64,000 nt of DNA from contig CAVSBE010000003.1 in the NCBI GenBank assembly GCA_963726135.1, positions 1 to 64,000 of the forward strand, given 5' to 3'. This stretch comes from Bog-473 sp963726135 (GTDB taxonomy: Bacteria > Actinomycetota > Acidimicrobiia > Acidimicrobiales > RAAP-2). Below, piece after piece: positions 21,504 through 32,659 of this stretch (position 1 is the stretch's first letter; each line of letters opens with the position of its first letter). A program made the position numbers and the translations under genes. The notes under the pieces are model-generated. The model was not told where the DNA came from, searched no databases, and worked only from the letters and a program-made list of their open reading frames with translations.

Positions 21504-23411
21504 TCAGCCCGCGGCGTCGCCCCACAATGCCTGACGCAGTCCCGACGCCCGGGTGATCGGCCGTTCGATTGCCGCCCGGATCGGACCCTCGGTGCCCACG
21601 AGGATGAGCCGCTCCCGGGCGCGTGTCACCGCGGTGTAGAGCAGCTCACGTGTCAGGACGCGCGAGTCGGCGCTCGGCAGCAGGAAGGCCACCACGTCGA
21701 ACTGCGATCCCTGGCTCTTGTGGACGGTCATGGCGTAGACGGTGTCGACAGCGGCCAGCCGGGCCGGGCTGACCCGGGCGATCTCGTCACCCCGTTCAAA
21801 GGCGGCCACACGCCGGTCACCGTCGGCGACGACCACCCCGACATCGCCGTTGTAGAGCTTCAACCCGTAGTCGTTCTGCGTCACGATGAGCGGGCGGCCG
21901 ATGTACCAGTCCTCGCCGCCCCCGAAACCCTCGACCTCGGTCCGCAACCAGCTCTCGACCTGGTGCATCCAGGTCACCACACCGTCGGGCCCGCGGCGGT
22001 GCGCGCACAAGAGCCGGAATCGGCCCAGCGCCGCGATGGCCCCTTTCGCGTCCCCGGCGACTGCTGCGTCTCGCACCATGCGCCCGCACTCCACGGCGAG
22101 CGATCGCACCTCACCCAACCCCTCGGCCGACGACGGCGGGGCGTCGCTGGCGATCCACCGCACATCAGGGTCTCCGGACTCAAGGACGGAGAGGGCGTCG
22201 TCCCCGCGACCATGTTGAATGGCGGTGGCCAACGCCGCGATCGCGCCCCCGAAGCGGTGCACCTTGTTCAAGACGACGATGCCGTCCCCAATGGCCGAGC
22301 GAAGGTGCGAGTCATTGACCGGGACCAATGGCCCGTGACGGCGGCGAGACGGTCTCGGGCCTCGTCCCCCATGCATATGTGCCGTGACCCGGGCGGGACG
22401 ACGTCGCCCAGCACGGCGCCCGCCTCGATGGAGGCCAGCTGCTCGGGATCGCCGACGAGGATGAGCCGCGCGATCGGAGCGGACCGCCTCCGCCACCCGC
22501 GCCATCATCGAGAGCGACACCATGGAGGTCTCGTCGACGACGACGACGTCATGGGGCAGCCGGTTGGTCCGGTCGTGGCGGAACCTGGTCCGGTTGCCTG
22601 GGTTGGAACCCAGCAGCCGGTGCAGCGTCGTGCCTTCGAGGACGGACAGGCCGGCACGGATGGTCGGGTCGACGGGCATGGCGCCCGCCTCCAGACGGAC
22701 GGCCTCTTCGAGCCGCGCTGCGGCCTTTCCGGTCGGCGCGGCCAGCGCGATCAACGGTGGGCGCTCTCCTGCTGCGTCAGCCTGGGCGAGAAGCAACGCG
22801 AGGACGCGGGCCACGGTGGTGGTCTTGCCGGTGCCGGGGCCGCCCGCGATCACCGACACCCGGCGCAGGACGGCAGTGGCGGCGGCCAGGCGCTGGAAGT
22901 CCGGTTCGTCCTGGGACGTGAAGAGCTGGCCGAGACCCGCGGCCAGCACCGCGTCGTCGACCCCGGCGGCCGGTCCGGATGCGCGCTCGAGGAGGTCGGT
23001 GGCCACCCGGCGCTCGTCGATCCACAGACGATCCAGGTACAGGGCCGTCCCCGACAGGTGGAGCGGGCGGTCCTCGCCGACGAGGGGGCTCCGAGCCATG
23101 ACCTCGAGCCACCGATCCGGGACGGGCCAGGGCAACGCACCGATATCGGCCGGTGTGTCCGTGTCCGCGCTCGCGGTGTCCTCGATGGTCTCGAGGTCGA
23201 CACAGACGTGGCCCAGCCGGGGAGCCCGGGCCGCGAACGCCGCGCCCAGCCACGCCAGTTCCTCCCCGGTCCCGCTCAGCTGAGCCAGCCGCAGCCCAAC
23301 GTGCACGTCGGACGTGGACAGGACGCCGTCTCGGTTGAACGCGCGCAGCAGCCCGGGTGCTCGCAACGCCACAGAGCTGTCGTAGGTGTCCGGCGCCTCC
23401 AGGGCGGTCAC
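21504..23411 (-). CDS. recD: RecD helicase subunit, with two compensating frameshifts
   Basis: SF1B 5'-3' helicase subunit of the RecBCD nuclease. The GTG at 23411 overlaps the recB stop (GTGA). About 635 residues. Walker A is GGPGTGKTTTVARVL and Walker B/motif II is VVVDETSMVSLSMMARV. C-terminal motifs YAMTVHKSQGSQFD and YTAVTRARERLILVG are clear. Between about 22330 and 22480 the expected motif III region (RLILVGDPEQLASIEAGAVLGD) lies in a different frame from both flanks. One indel near 22475-22490 shifts out and another near 22325-22380 shifts back. Without correction this stretch is Arg/His-rich nonsense. Confidence 0.9.
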   Translation of the reverse strand: MTALEAPDTYDSSVALRAPGLLRAFNRDGVLSTSDVHVGLRLAQLSGTGEELAWLGAAFAARAPRLGHVCVDLETIEDTASADTDTPADIGALPWPVPDRWLEVMARSPLVGEDRPLHLSGTALYLDRLWIDERRVATDLLERASGPAAGVDDAVLAAGLGQLFTSQDEPDFQRLAAATAVLRRVSVIAGGPGTGKTTTVARVLALLLAQADAAGERPPLIALAAPTGKAAARLEEAVRLEAGAMPVDPTIRAGLSVLEGTTLHRLLGSNPGNRTRFRHDRTNRLPHDVVVVDETSMVSLSMMARVAEAVRSDRAAHPRRRSRAAGLHRGGRRAGRRRPARVTAHMHGGRGPRPSRRRHGPLVPVNDSHLRSAIGDGIVVLNKVHRFGGAIAALATAIQHGRGDDALSVLESGDPDVRWIASDAPPSSAEGLGEVRSLAVECGRMVRDAAVAGDAKGAIAALGRFRLLCAHRRGPDGVVTWMHQVESWLRTEVEGFGGGEDWYIGRPLIVTQNDYGLKLYNGDVGVVVADGDRRVAAFERGDEIARVSPARLAAVDTVYAMTVHKSQGSQFDVVAFLLPSADSRVLTRELLYTAVTRARERLILVGTEGPIRAAIERPITRASGLRQALWGDAAG

Positions 23412-26400
23412 GATGTCAGCCCGCTGTCGAAGAGCTCGCTCAGCGCGTCGACCAAGCCAACCGGTGGCCGCCATGACCACACACCGCAGGGCTGATCCCC
23501 GATGCGCGTGGGCTCCACGGCGCTCATCCCGCGTACGAAGAGATAGAGGACGCCGCCCAGGTGCTGCTCGGGGTCATAGCCCGGCAGACGCCAGCGCAGA
23601 TAGCGGTGCAGCGCGACGGCGTAGAGCAACGCCTGCAGGGGGTAGTGGGCCGCCACCATCTCGTCGTGGACGGCATCGGGCCGGTAGTGCCAGGCGGTGA
23701 GCGTCTCGTCGGGCGCGGCCAGCCGGTTCGTCTTGTAGTCGGCCAGGAAGTACCGGTTGTCAGGCAACCGGAACACCAGGTCCAGGCTGCCAGTCAGATA
23801 GCCGCGCAGGACGCCCCGGAGCATCGGGTCGCGGAGCCGGTGGGCGTAGCGGTACACAGGATCATCGGGGTCGAGGTGCTCCTCCAGTAGGTCGGCCACC
23901 GTGCCCACGTGCAGGGACGCCGTCGGGACCTCGCCTCCGACCAGCGGGATCTCGAATCCCAGCTCGTCGAGGCGGTCGCGGCGCGGGATCTCGCTCAATC
24001 GGACATCACCGGTCAGGGGACCGAGCGGTGACTCGATGGCGGCGCACAGACCAGCGGCGACCCCGTCAAGATCTCCGAGATCGACGTTGCGCCAGGTGAC
24101 TTCGCGTCCGAGCGCCGCACCGACCTCCGCGGCAAGGTCGGACGCATCGAACTCCGTCCGCTCGAGCACGCTGTGCACGAGCGTCCCCACAAGGGCACCC
24201 GCGGGCATGGGGGCCAACCCCAAGGGCACCGTGCGCAGCCGATCCTCCTCCGGCGCGAGCCCAGCCGAACGCCGAACGGTGACCACGGGCACCTCCTCGT
24301 CCAACGTGAGCTGTTCCTCCGGCTCGCTCCCGATCGCCGGCTGGTCGTGGAGGGCGCTGGTGATGCCCGAATACGACACGCGGCGCCACCCGAGGTCGAG
24401 TGGCCGATCGAAGACGGCGGCGTCGAGCAACGGTGGCGCACCTGCGTCCCCCGCCCAGCGCTCATCGGACGGGACGCCGACGCGCTCCACGGCCAGCCGC
24501 GGGCCCAGCGCGGAGACAGCGGCCTCGACAGCATCATCCGTCGGCGTCGCCGAACCGTACGAGCGCACCACGCCCTGCTCGTCGCGGTCGAACAGCAGAC
24601 GGGACAACGGCGAGTGCTGGCAGTCACTGGCGCCCACCCACCACAGAACAGCCTGATGCTGGGCGCGGGTGAGCGCGACGTAGAGCAATCGCAGGTCCTC
24701 GCCCCGTTCCTCGACCAGCTGATTCTGCTGGTGGACGGTGAACCCATTGCCCTCGCCTGCGACGTCGATAGTGCGCGCGTTCCCGTTGTCCCTGTCGTGG
24801 AACACGGGGACCTTGATCGTCGGGGTGTAGCTGCCCCACATGTAAGGGCAGAGCACGATCGGAAACTCCAGCCCTTTGCTCCGGTGGATCGTGATCACCT
24901 GGACCGCCTCGGCGTCCGATTCGAGACGGCGCGCCCGTTCCTCGTTTTCGGTGTCGCGCTCGGCTTCGTTGATGCGTCGACCGATCCAACTGGCCATCGC
25001 GGTCGGGCCCAGGCCGTCCGACACCCCGGCCTCGTGGAGCAGTTGGGCGACGTGCCGTAGATCCGTCATGGCGCGCTCACCAGATGGGCCGGCGAGGACA
25101 CGGGCCGGCACGTCGTGGGTGCCGCTGACCTTCTCGTAGAGGGAGGCGATGCCCCGGTCGCGCAGCAGGGCCGCCCATTGGTGAAGCGACCAGTGGAGGT
25201 CCTCCCAGTCGTCCTCGCCGGCCGTCGCCACTTTCTCGGGCGTCCAGCCGATGAAGCAGGTCAGGGCGGCCAGCGACGCTCGGTCCCGGGCCGTCGGCCG
25301 CTCGAGCGCCTCGAGCAGGCGCAGCCAATCCCGCGCCGGCTCGGTACCGAACACCGAGCCGGAGCCCCCGATGACGGCGGGCACACCAGCCCTGATCAGG
25401 GCGTTCCACACGGTCACGGCGTGGCCGTTGGCGCGCACCAGCACGGCGATGTGACCGGGGTGCAGCGGGGTCCGTTCCTCACTCCCGTCGCGTCGGCGCG
25501 TGATCACGTCGGGCCGTGCCGTGAGAAGCGAGACGACCTCAGCGGTGAGGTCCCGGGCCACGAAGTCACGCGCCGCCCCTGCCTGGGGCTGGCCCTTCTT
25601 CGCCGTGACCGGCACAAGGCGGTCGTCAGCGTGCACGATGCGCACGCGCAACGGAGCAGAGACCGGGGCACCGACGAGCCGGGGCTCGCGGTTGGCCTCG
25701 GCGGCGCTGATCTTGCGGTAGGTGATCCCCGCCTCTCCGAGCTGCGCGTTGGCGAACAGCGCGTCGTAGGCCCCGAGCAGGCCCTCGTCACTGCGCCAAT
25801 TCACGTCCAGCGTCCATTCCGAGTCCACCGCCTGGCGGGCGTCGAGATACGCGTGGACGTCGGCCCCACGGAAGGCGTAGATCGCCTGTTTGGGGTCCCC
25901 GATCAGCACGAGCGTGGCCGGCGGATCTCCGAAGGCCCTGTGCATGATCTCCCACTGCACGGGGTCGGTGTCCTGGAACTCGTCGACCAGTACCACGTCA
26001 TAGCGCTCCCGCAGCCGCGCGCAGGCAGCCTGGGCCGCGCCGCGGGTCGGCCAACGTGTCACGCAACCGGATCAGGACGTCGTCGTAGGTGAGGATCTTG
26101 AGCGCCCGCTTCCGTCGATCCATCTCGGCTCGCACGGCTTTGGCAAAGCGCCGACGGATGGCCGGCATGTCTTCGGCCGACGACAGATCGGGCACGATTC
26201 GGGCGTCGGGTTGGTTGAGGACGCGCGTCGCGATCTCCATTGCCGCATCCCGCGAGAAGTCGTATTCGTTGGGCTTGTTGGCGAACCGCCGCAGGTAGAG
26301 GTCGTCCACCACCTCTTCCATGAGGTCGCTCACGTCCTCGACCAGGGTCACCTCGCGGTCGACGTCGCCGGCCGTCCCGAGCCCGTAGAGCACCTGCAGG

Positions 26401-26819
26401 CAGAATCCGTGCGTCGTCTCGATCGTTGCCGAGTCGAAATCAGCGATGGCCTTGCCCAACCGGTCCCGCCTCTTCTCCACCTCCGCGTACGGCGCGTCCG
26501 CGAGGTGCCGCACGATCTCGTCGTCGGTTGGAGCCGCGCCGCCTTCAGGCGAGGCGACCAACTCGTCAAAGGCGCGAACGAGACGATCCCGAACCCGTTC
26601 GCGCAGCTCGCCCGTCGCCATTCGTGTGAAGGTGATCACGAGCAGACGGTCGATGGGCAGGCCTTCCGCCACGTACCGCGTGGTAAGCGCCGCAATCGTG
26701 AAGGTCTTGCCCGTTCCGGCGCTGGCCTGCAGCAGCGTCATTCCGCGGGGCAGCGTCCCGCAGACGTCGAACGGCTCGGGCGCCGCTCCCCGGTTTTTCC
26801 CCGTCGCCCCCATCGTCAT
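23408..26819 (-). CDS. recB: RecB helicase-nuclease subunit, one-base frameshift
   Basis: SF1A 3'-5' helicase with C-terminal nuclease. The start overlaps the recC stop (ATGA). Walker A is ASAGTGKTFTIAAL, motif II is VLVDEFQDTDPVQW, motif III GDPKQAIYAFRGAD and motif VI YVALTRAQHQAVLW. The nuclease core (LDLVFRLPDNRYFLADYKT) is complete. The frame is broken near 26033-26048, between ILTYDDVLIRLRDTLADP and ACARLRERYDVV. The total span is one base too long. Corrected length is about 1136 residues. Break position and GC-rich context match the other indels in the window. Confidence 0.93.
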
Positions 26820-29800
26820 TGGTCGGTGACTTCCTCGTACTCGAGCAGCCCATCCCAGAGCCGCCGGGCACAACGGCCGAATCGCGAGGACTCAGACACC
26901 ACCCAGCCTTCGCCGCTTTCGTCGTCGCGGGGTGCCCCCGACCGCGCCACCATGGCGTCGAAGGGGATCTCGGCGCCGAGCACCAGCACGTGCTCGTTGT
27001 CCTTGTCCTCGTTGTACCCGTTGTGGCCGGAGTCCCATGACCCCGCGGCCGCCCGGTACGGGTCATCCCCGGCGGCAGCGGCAGCGGCCCATGCGGCTGA
27101 GGTCTTGCAGTAGAGCGGGAGCGGCTCACGCATCCCGCGGTCGAAGAGGTCGACGAGCCGTCGGAGATGAACCTCGGCGGCCGTCCGGCGGCTCTCTGGG
27201 TCAGGACCCAGCGGCGCAATACGGGCCTGGGAGATCGTGTGCCGCCGGCTGGGGGAACGACCGATCGTCAGGGCCTCGAAGGGTCGATCGGGCCACGCCG
27301 CGGAAAGCGCGAGCAGACGCAACCAAGCGATCAGACGCGCCGACGGCCCGAGCTTCGAATACGTCACCGAGTGGATGACGTTGCCCCGCACCCCGGCGAC
27401 GGTCCCCACCAGGGCCAAGCTCCCGGACAGATCGACCCGCACGTCGAGGGAGGCTGGTGTCAGCGGGTTCTGGCCCTCCAGCACGAGCAGCTCGACCGGT
27501 CCTGCGATCTCTTCCAGCACGGGGTCGGCCAATCGGCCCGGCGGGAGCTCTCCGCGAGCGATCTCGACCGCCCGGCACGACTCCGGGCTGGCCCCCCCAA
27601 GCCGCGCCGCCAGGAGGCGGTCGGCGACCTGCCACTTCTCGAGTGGGTCGAGCTTGATCGGGATGGCATCTTCGAAGTCGCGCGTCCGATCCCGCAGGGA
27701 GACGGTGAGCCGCTCCCGCAAAAAGGCGCGCACGGGATGCCGCAAGAACCTCTCCAGCTGGTCGATGCCGATCACAGTCGTCTCGTAGGCGCCGAGTGGC
27801 TCTTCCAGAAACAGGGGGGCGTCGTGGCGCGGGTTCAGCGCGGCGCGGGCTCCGGCCAGATGCAACGTATCGAAGCTCCACGGAGTCTCAGGCATGCGGG
27901 CATCCCGTTCGTAGTTCCGTGGATCGAAGGGCTGCAGCGGATGCGAGAACACGATGGAGTCCCGTGGCCGGCCCTGCGGCGTCTGCACGGTGTGGTCGAC
28001 CACATCGAGCAGCTCCCCGACGGGCACTGCCGGCGGGCGCGACAGATTGGACCGCTCGTCGCGACCGGCGTACGTCACGACCAAGTGATCCCGGGCGGCG
28101 AGGAGCGCGTCGAGGAGGAGTTGCCGGTCTTCGCTGCGCACATCGCGGTCACCGACTCTCGGGTGCCGGGCGGTGAGGTCGTCGCCGTCCCTCTCGATGT
28201 GGCGCGGGAAACTGCCGTCGTCGAGGCCGAGCAGGCACACCACCCTGTGGGGGATGGAGCGCATCGGCACGAGCGTGCAGACCGTCAGATGACCGGTACA
28301 GAAGTTGGCCCGGGTCGGCCGGCCCTTGAGGCGATCGGTCAGGATCGACCGCACGTCGTCACAACTCAGGGCGATCGGGCTGACGACGTTGTTCACCGTC
28401 GCCTCCCCGACCAGCTCGTCGAGGAGGGTCTTCATCTGCGACCGCTGCCAGGCGTCGCGCTCTGAGGTCGCTGTCAGAGATTCGCAGAGGCGGGCCAAGG
28501 TGTCCGCCCAGTCATCGACCGTGCGCGTCGCGGCGAGGTCGTCGAACGCCGCGCGGAGCCTGTCGAGCAACTCCGCCATGCGGCCGGCCAGCTCGATATC
28601 GGTACTGTCGACGTCGTCCAGCGGCAAAGTGCCCTCGAACAGGCGCTGCCGCTCGTCCGCCATGGTGACGCCGAGGAGGATGCGATCGAGGCCGAACTGC
28701 CATGTGTTGCTCCCGATGTCCTCGAGCCGGAAGGAGCTCCGGTGCGCGGAATCGAATCCCCACCGCACGCACGCCTTGTCCACCCATTCCTCGAGGCGGA
28801 ACAGATCCTCGTCACCGAACTGGAACCGACGGCGCACAGGCTCGCGGCCTGCCAGGTCGAGCACTTCGGTGGCGGTGAACCTCGCTGTCGCGAGCTCGAG
28901 CACTTCGGCCAGGACCGCCATGACCGCGTTGGTCTGGCGGAGCGAACGGTCGGCAAGGCGGATCTCGAGTGAGTCGGCCGAGTTGCCCGTCACGTCATGG
29001 CCGCCGAACGTCGCTTGGATCAGCGGCGCGAACGTCTCGATGTCAGGACACATCACGATGATGTCGCGGGGCTCCAGGGTGGGGTCGTCCTCGAGCAGGT
29101 GCAAGATGGCGTCGCGCAGAACCTCGACCTGGCGGCCCCGGCCGTGACAGGAGTGGATGCGGATGCTGTCGTCGTCCGGACCGAGCAGGGGCCGACCGTC
29201 CTTGGTCAAGCGACCCGGCTCTCCCACCGGGGTGCGATCGGTCCGGATGTCGTCCTGCACGAGCTGGAGCAGTGTCTTCGGATGTTCCGCCACTACCGGG
29301 CCGGCATGCTCGCCGTGTTCCTCCGCGCCGCCAAGGACCAGCTGCATCTCCCTCGCGTCACGTCCCCACGACGAGAGGAGGGGGTTCCGAGGTGCGCCCG
29401 CCGTCGGATCGTCGCTGCGAAGAACATCGCGGGACGACGGGCCGATCTCAGGCGCCAGCCGGTCCCACAGCGCGGGAGACGGGTGCAGCAGGTAGAGGTG
29501 CACGTCCCGTCGGGCACCTACGGCCTCCAGGACATCGAGATAGCTCGCCGGAAGCCTGGTCAGCCCGAACAGCGACAGCCGGTCCGGCCGGTCCAGGAGT
29601 TCGGGGTTTTCCCGTAGCCGATTGCAGGCGTCGACGAGGCGCTCGGCAGGGCTCTGCTCTCCGATGCGCTCCCTGAGGAGGCTCCACAACTCAAACTGCC
29701 ACTGCGTCTCGTCGAGCTTGGGTGACCCGGCCGCCCAGCGTTGGAGCATCCGGGGACGGTGGACGGCGTAGCGGTCGAAGAGGTCGGCGACATGTCGCAA

Positions 29801-30208
29801 CGTCGAGAAGCGCCGAGAGCCTTCCACGGTTGCCGAGTTCGTGATGTGCTGCGCCAGTGGTGCGAGCCACGGCTCATCGAAGTGCTCCTCGACCACTTCG
29901 ATGAGCGGCCACACCGCACGCTCGGGAACCCAGGGGTCGTCCTTCGGATCGGTCCCCGCCGCACACGCCAACGCGCCGCCGACCAAGCTTCCCGGGAAGG
30001 GGAAGTCGATGTTGGCGCACACGCCGTCCTGCCTCCCCTCGCGTGCCCCCAGATGCATGGACAGGCGCTGGGTCAGCCACCGTTCGATGCCGCGCGTCGG
30101 CACAGAGACCACCTCGGGGGTCAACGGGTCGTCGAGCGGGTCCGCCATCAGCCGCGCCAGCCCCGACGCCAGGACGTCGGCCCGCTCGGATCGGTGGACG
30201 TGGAGCAT
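26816..30208 (-). CDS. recC: RecC subunit of exonuclease V
   Basis: 1130 residues, intact. RecC holds the complex together and scans for Chi in well-studied enzymes. It opens with MLHVHRSERADVLASGLARLM, has VPTRGIERWLTQRLS and the dead-helicase motif region IRIHSCHGRGRQVEVLRDAIL, and VCLLGLDDGSFPRHIERDGDDL further on. First gene of recC-recB-recD, all joined by 4-base overlaps. Actinobacteria often also carry AdnAB. That is not in this window. Confidence 0.93.
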   Translation of the reverse strand: MLHVHRSERADVLASGLARLMADPLDDPLTPEVVSVPTRGIERWLTQRLSMHLGAREGRQDGVCANIDFPFPGSLVGGALACAAGTDPKDDPWVPERAVWPLIEVVEEHFDEPWLAPLAQHITNSATVEGSRRFSTLRHVADLFDRYAVHRPRMLQRWAAGSPKLDETQWQFELWSLLRERIGEQSPAERLVDACNRLRENPELLDRPDRLSLFGLTRLPASYLDVLEAVGARRDVHLYLLHPSPALWDRLAPEIGPSSRDVLRSDDPTAGAPRNPLLSSWGRDAREMQLVLGGAEEHGEHAGPVVAEHPKTLLQLVQDDIRTDRTPVGEPGRLTKDGRPLLGPDDDSIRIHSCHGRGRQVEVLRDAILHLLEDDPTLEPRDIIVMCPDIETFAPLIQATFGGHDVTGNSADSLEIRLADRSLRQTNAVMAVLAEVLELATARFTATEVLDLAGREPVRRRFQFGDEDLFRLEEWVDKACVRWGFDSAHRSSFRLEDIGSNTWQFGLDRILLGVTMADERQRLFEGTLPLDDVDSTDIELAGRMAELLDRLRAAFDDLAATRTVDDWADTLARLCESLTATSERDAWQRSQMKTLLDELVGEATVNNVVSPIALSCDDVRSILTDRLKGRPTRANFCTGHLTVCTLVPMRSIPHRVVCLLGLDDGSFPRHIERDGDDLTARHPRVGDRDVRSEDRQLLLDALLAARDHLVVTYAGRDERSNLSRPPAVPVGELLDVVDHTVQTPQGRPRDSIVFSHPLQPFDPRNYERDARMPETPWSFDTLHLAGARAALNPRHDAPLFLEEPLGAYETTVIGIDQLERFLRHPVRAFLRERLTVSLRDRTRDFEDAIPIKLDPLEKWQVADRLLAARLGGASPESCRAVEIARGELPPGRLADPVLEEIAGPVELLVLEGQNPLTPASLDVRVDLSGSLALVGTVAGVRGNVIHSVTYSKLGPSARLIAWLRLLALSAAWPDRPFEALTIGRSPSRRHTISQARIAPLGPDPESRRTAAEVHLRRLVDLFDRGMREPLPLYCKTSAAWAAAAAAGDDPYRAAAGSWDSGHNGYNEDKDNEHVLVLGAEIPFDAMVARSGAPRDDESGEGWVVSESSRFGRCARRLWDGLLEYEEVTDQ

Positions 30209-30310
30209 CTCCGCAGAGTAGGTCGCCGCTGTTCCTGGGCCGACCGGCGCCGGATGCGGCGGCGGCCGACTTCGCGCCGGGTGGCGCGGCCAGACGGGCG
30301 GTCGCCCCTC

Positions 30311-31744
30311 TCAGGTCCCGGTGCCCCTGCTCGCCCCGCTCTCTGGGAGGGCGAGGATGATCTGTTCGCCCTGACCGGTGATCTCGTCGTCGTCCATCTC
30401 GACGGCCTGTAGGTGGCGGGGTGCCGCGTCGATCGGTGACAGCTCGGCGATCTCGGGCGTCTCCCCGCCGACCACGCCCAGACCGGGGAATTTGCGCGCC
30501 GAGACGAGCACCCGCGACTCGAACGAACCGACCGCCTTGTTGTAGGCATCGACGCTCGAGGTCAAGCTGCGCTGCAGCGTCTGCATGTGGCCCGTCATGA
30601 CACGCAGGCGGTCGTAGAGCTCGGCCCCCAGATCCTTGACCTCGCGGGCGCTCTCGGCGAGCGTCTCCTGCTGCCACCCCAACGCGACGGTGCGCAGAAG
30701 CGCAATGAGGGTCACCGGCGTAGTGAGAAGCACGCCGTTCGTCATGGCGTACTCCTGCAACGCCGGGTCAGCCTCGAAGGCTGCCGCGAGCAGCTGGTCG
30801 CCCGGGATGAAGGCAACCACCATCTGGGGCGAGCGGTCGAACTGCTTCCAGTACTCCTTCTTTGCCAGCTGGTCGACGTGCGTGCGCAACTGGCGGGCGT
30901 GCTTGGCCTGGCACAGGGCGCGGGTCTCGTCGTCATCGGCATCGAGGAGCTGCAGGAAGGCGTCGAGCGGCACCTTGGCGTCGACCACGACCTCGCCACC
31001 TCCGGGCATGTGCACGATCATGTCGGGCCGTAGCCGCCCGTCGTCGGTGGTGGTCGACACCTGCTCGTCGAAATCGCAGTGGGGCAGCATCCCGGCCATC
31101 TCGGCCACGCGCCGCAACTGGACCTCGCCCCATCGCCCGCGGGTCTGGGGCGAGCGCAGCGCGGTGACCAGGTTGCGGGTCTCCTTGCGGAGCTGCTCGT
31201 GCCCCAGGTGCAGCTGGGCGACCTTCTCGCTCAGCCCCTCGTAGGCGCCGCGGCGCTGGAGCTCCATCTCCTGGACACCACGCTCGTAGCGCGCGAGCGT
31301 CTCGCTCAGCGGGTCGAGCAAGCGGGAGATCGCATGCTGACGCTGGTCCAGGTCGCCCTGGGCGGCGGTGCGTGCTTCGTTGAGCTTCGTATCGGCGAGG
31401 GCCAGGAACTGCTCGTTGTTCTTGGCCAGCGCCTGGGCGGACAGCTCGGCGAACGTGCCGGCGAGCCGGGCCCGTTCCGTCTCGGCGCGCGCCCGGGACT
31501 CGTCCGCCGACGTCCGCAGGAGCTCGAGCTCGGAGACTGCAACCGCCCGCGCCGTCTCGGTCGCCGCACGCGCATCCGTCACTGCTCTCAGCTCGACTGC
31601 CTGGGCGGCGATGGCCGACTGTGCGTCCGCGAGGCGACCTTCGGCCAGGCGGGCGGCGGCGGCGGTGCGGGCGTTGCGGACGAGGTGCAAGGCAATGCCG
31701 GTGGCCAGCCCCACGACAAGCCCGAGCACCACGGCAATGACCAT
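30311..31744 (-). CDS. rmuC: RmuC-family DNA recombination protein
   Basis: 477 residues. One N-terminal membrane segment (residues 2-23), then a long Ala/Glu/Arg coiled coil (about 30-190), then the RmuC nuclease-like domain (SPQTRGRWGEVQLRRVAEMAGM, RPDMIVHMPGGGEVVVDAKVPLDAF, VAFIPGDQLLAAAF, TLIALLRTVALGW). In E. coli RmuC lowers inversion at short inverted repeats, and recent work links RmuC to anti-phage defence in some species. It lies 102 bases from recC on the same strand. Confidence 0.92.
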   Translation of the reverse strand: MVIAVVLGLVVGLATGIALHLVRNARTAAAARLAEGRLADAQSAIAAQAVELRAVTDARAATETARAVAVSELELLRTSADESRARAETERARLAGTFAELSAQALAKNNEQFLALADTKLNEARTAAQGDLDQRQHAISRLLDPLSETLARYERGVQEMELQRRGAYEGLSEKVAQLHLGHEQLRKETRNLVTALRSPQTRGRWGEVQLRRVAEMAGMLPHCDFDEQVSTTTDDGRLRPDMIVHMPGGGEVVVDAKVPLDAFLQLLDADDDETRALCQAKHARQLRTHVDQLAKKEYWKQFDRSPQMVVAFIPGDQLLAAAFEADPALQEYAMTNGVLLTTPVTLIALLRTVALGWQQETLAESAREVKDLGAELYDRLRVMTGHMQTLQRSLTSSVDAYNKAVGSFESRVLVSARKFPGLGVVGGETPEIAELSPIDAAPRHLQAVEMDDDEITGQGEQIILALPESGASRGTGT

Positions 31745-31876
31745 CAGGCCAATGTAACGATGGGGTGTGTCAACTTCGGGGACCGCCTCCGAGCTGCCCG
31801 CTCCACGGCCCGGGGGGCCGGCGTCGCCGCGATTTGGGGGTCGTCACGCCCCGGCGGAGCCGGTAGCGTGACCCGG

Positions 31877-32635
31877 ATGCCGTTCAAGCTCGGTGGTAGC
31901 ACCAAGACCGCACCGGATCTGCGGGAGGTAGAGGCCGAGGACCGTCCGCCTCAGAGCGGGCCCCTGGCCATGGAACAGCCGCTGTGGCCCCGCACCATGC
32001 CCGAGCCCGACGAGGTCGACCGCCTCTTCTCCCAGGTGTTCGCGCTGGTCGGCGAGGCCATCGCCGGCGCCACCCACGCCCTGCTGGCCGGCGACCGCGA
32101 TGCGGCCAAGGAGCTGGTAAAGGGCGACGAGGTGGTCGACAAGCTGATCGGGCAGATATCGACAACCGTGCAACAGCAACTCGTCCACGGCGAGACGACG
32201 GCCGACGAGCGCCGCGAGTACGTGGCGATCCTGCGCATGCTCCCCGACATGGAGCGCAACGGTGACCTGGCCGAGCACATCGCCCGCCGGGCCGCCCGCG
32301 GACTTGGTGCAGAGATGTCGGCCCGCAGCCGCGGCCTCGTGGAGCGCATGGGCGAGGTGGCCGCCACCATCTGGCGCGAGACCGGGGACGCCTTCGCCGA
32401 GCGCTCCGCCGAGGCGGCATCGTTCATCGACGACCTCGACGACGAGATGGACGACCTCCACGTCACCCTGACGGCGGAGCTGGTTGCGGGCACCATGCCG
32501 CTCCCGGTGGCGATCGAGCTGGCCATGGTGGCCCGCTTCTTCGAGCGCTTCGGCGACCACGCGGTCAACCTGGCCCGACGAATGGCGACGCTCGTCGTCG
32601 GCGGACCCGAGCCCGTGTCGTCCGGCCCCGACTGA
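31877..32635 (+). CDS. phoU: PhoU-like phosphate regulatory protein
   Basis: 252 residues. After a 45-residue variable start the protein is all-helical with the PhoU pattern (DEVDRLFSQVFALVGEAIAGA, MLPDMERNGDLAEHIARRA, ELAMVARFFERFGDHAVNLARR). PhoU represses the Pho response when phosphate is high, acting between PstSCAB and the PhoR kinase. It lies 23 kb from the pst operon rather than inside it. It diverges from rmuC and converges on asd. Confidence 0.9.
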   Translation: MPFKLGGSTKTAPDLREVEAEDRPPQSGPLAMEQPLWPRTMPEPDEVDRLFSQVFALVGEAIAGATHALLAGDRDAAKELVKGDEVVDKLIGQISTTVQQQLVHGETTADERREYVAILRMLPDMERNGDLAEHIARRAARGLGAEMSARSRGLVERMGEVAATIWRETGDAFAERSAEAASFIDDLDDEMDDLHVTLTAELVAGTMPLPVAIELAMVARFFERFGDHAVNLARRMATLVVGGPEPVSSGPD

Positions 32636-32659
32636 TCCACCGGGATCGACCCCGGGCGC

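Noticed and set aside
22325..22490. Novel Arg/His-rich insert in RecD
   Set aside because: The alternative frame restores conserved helicase motif GDPEQLASIEAGAVL, so this is a pair of compensating indels.
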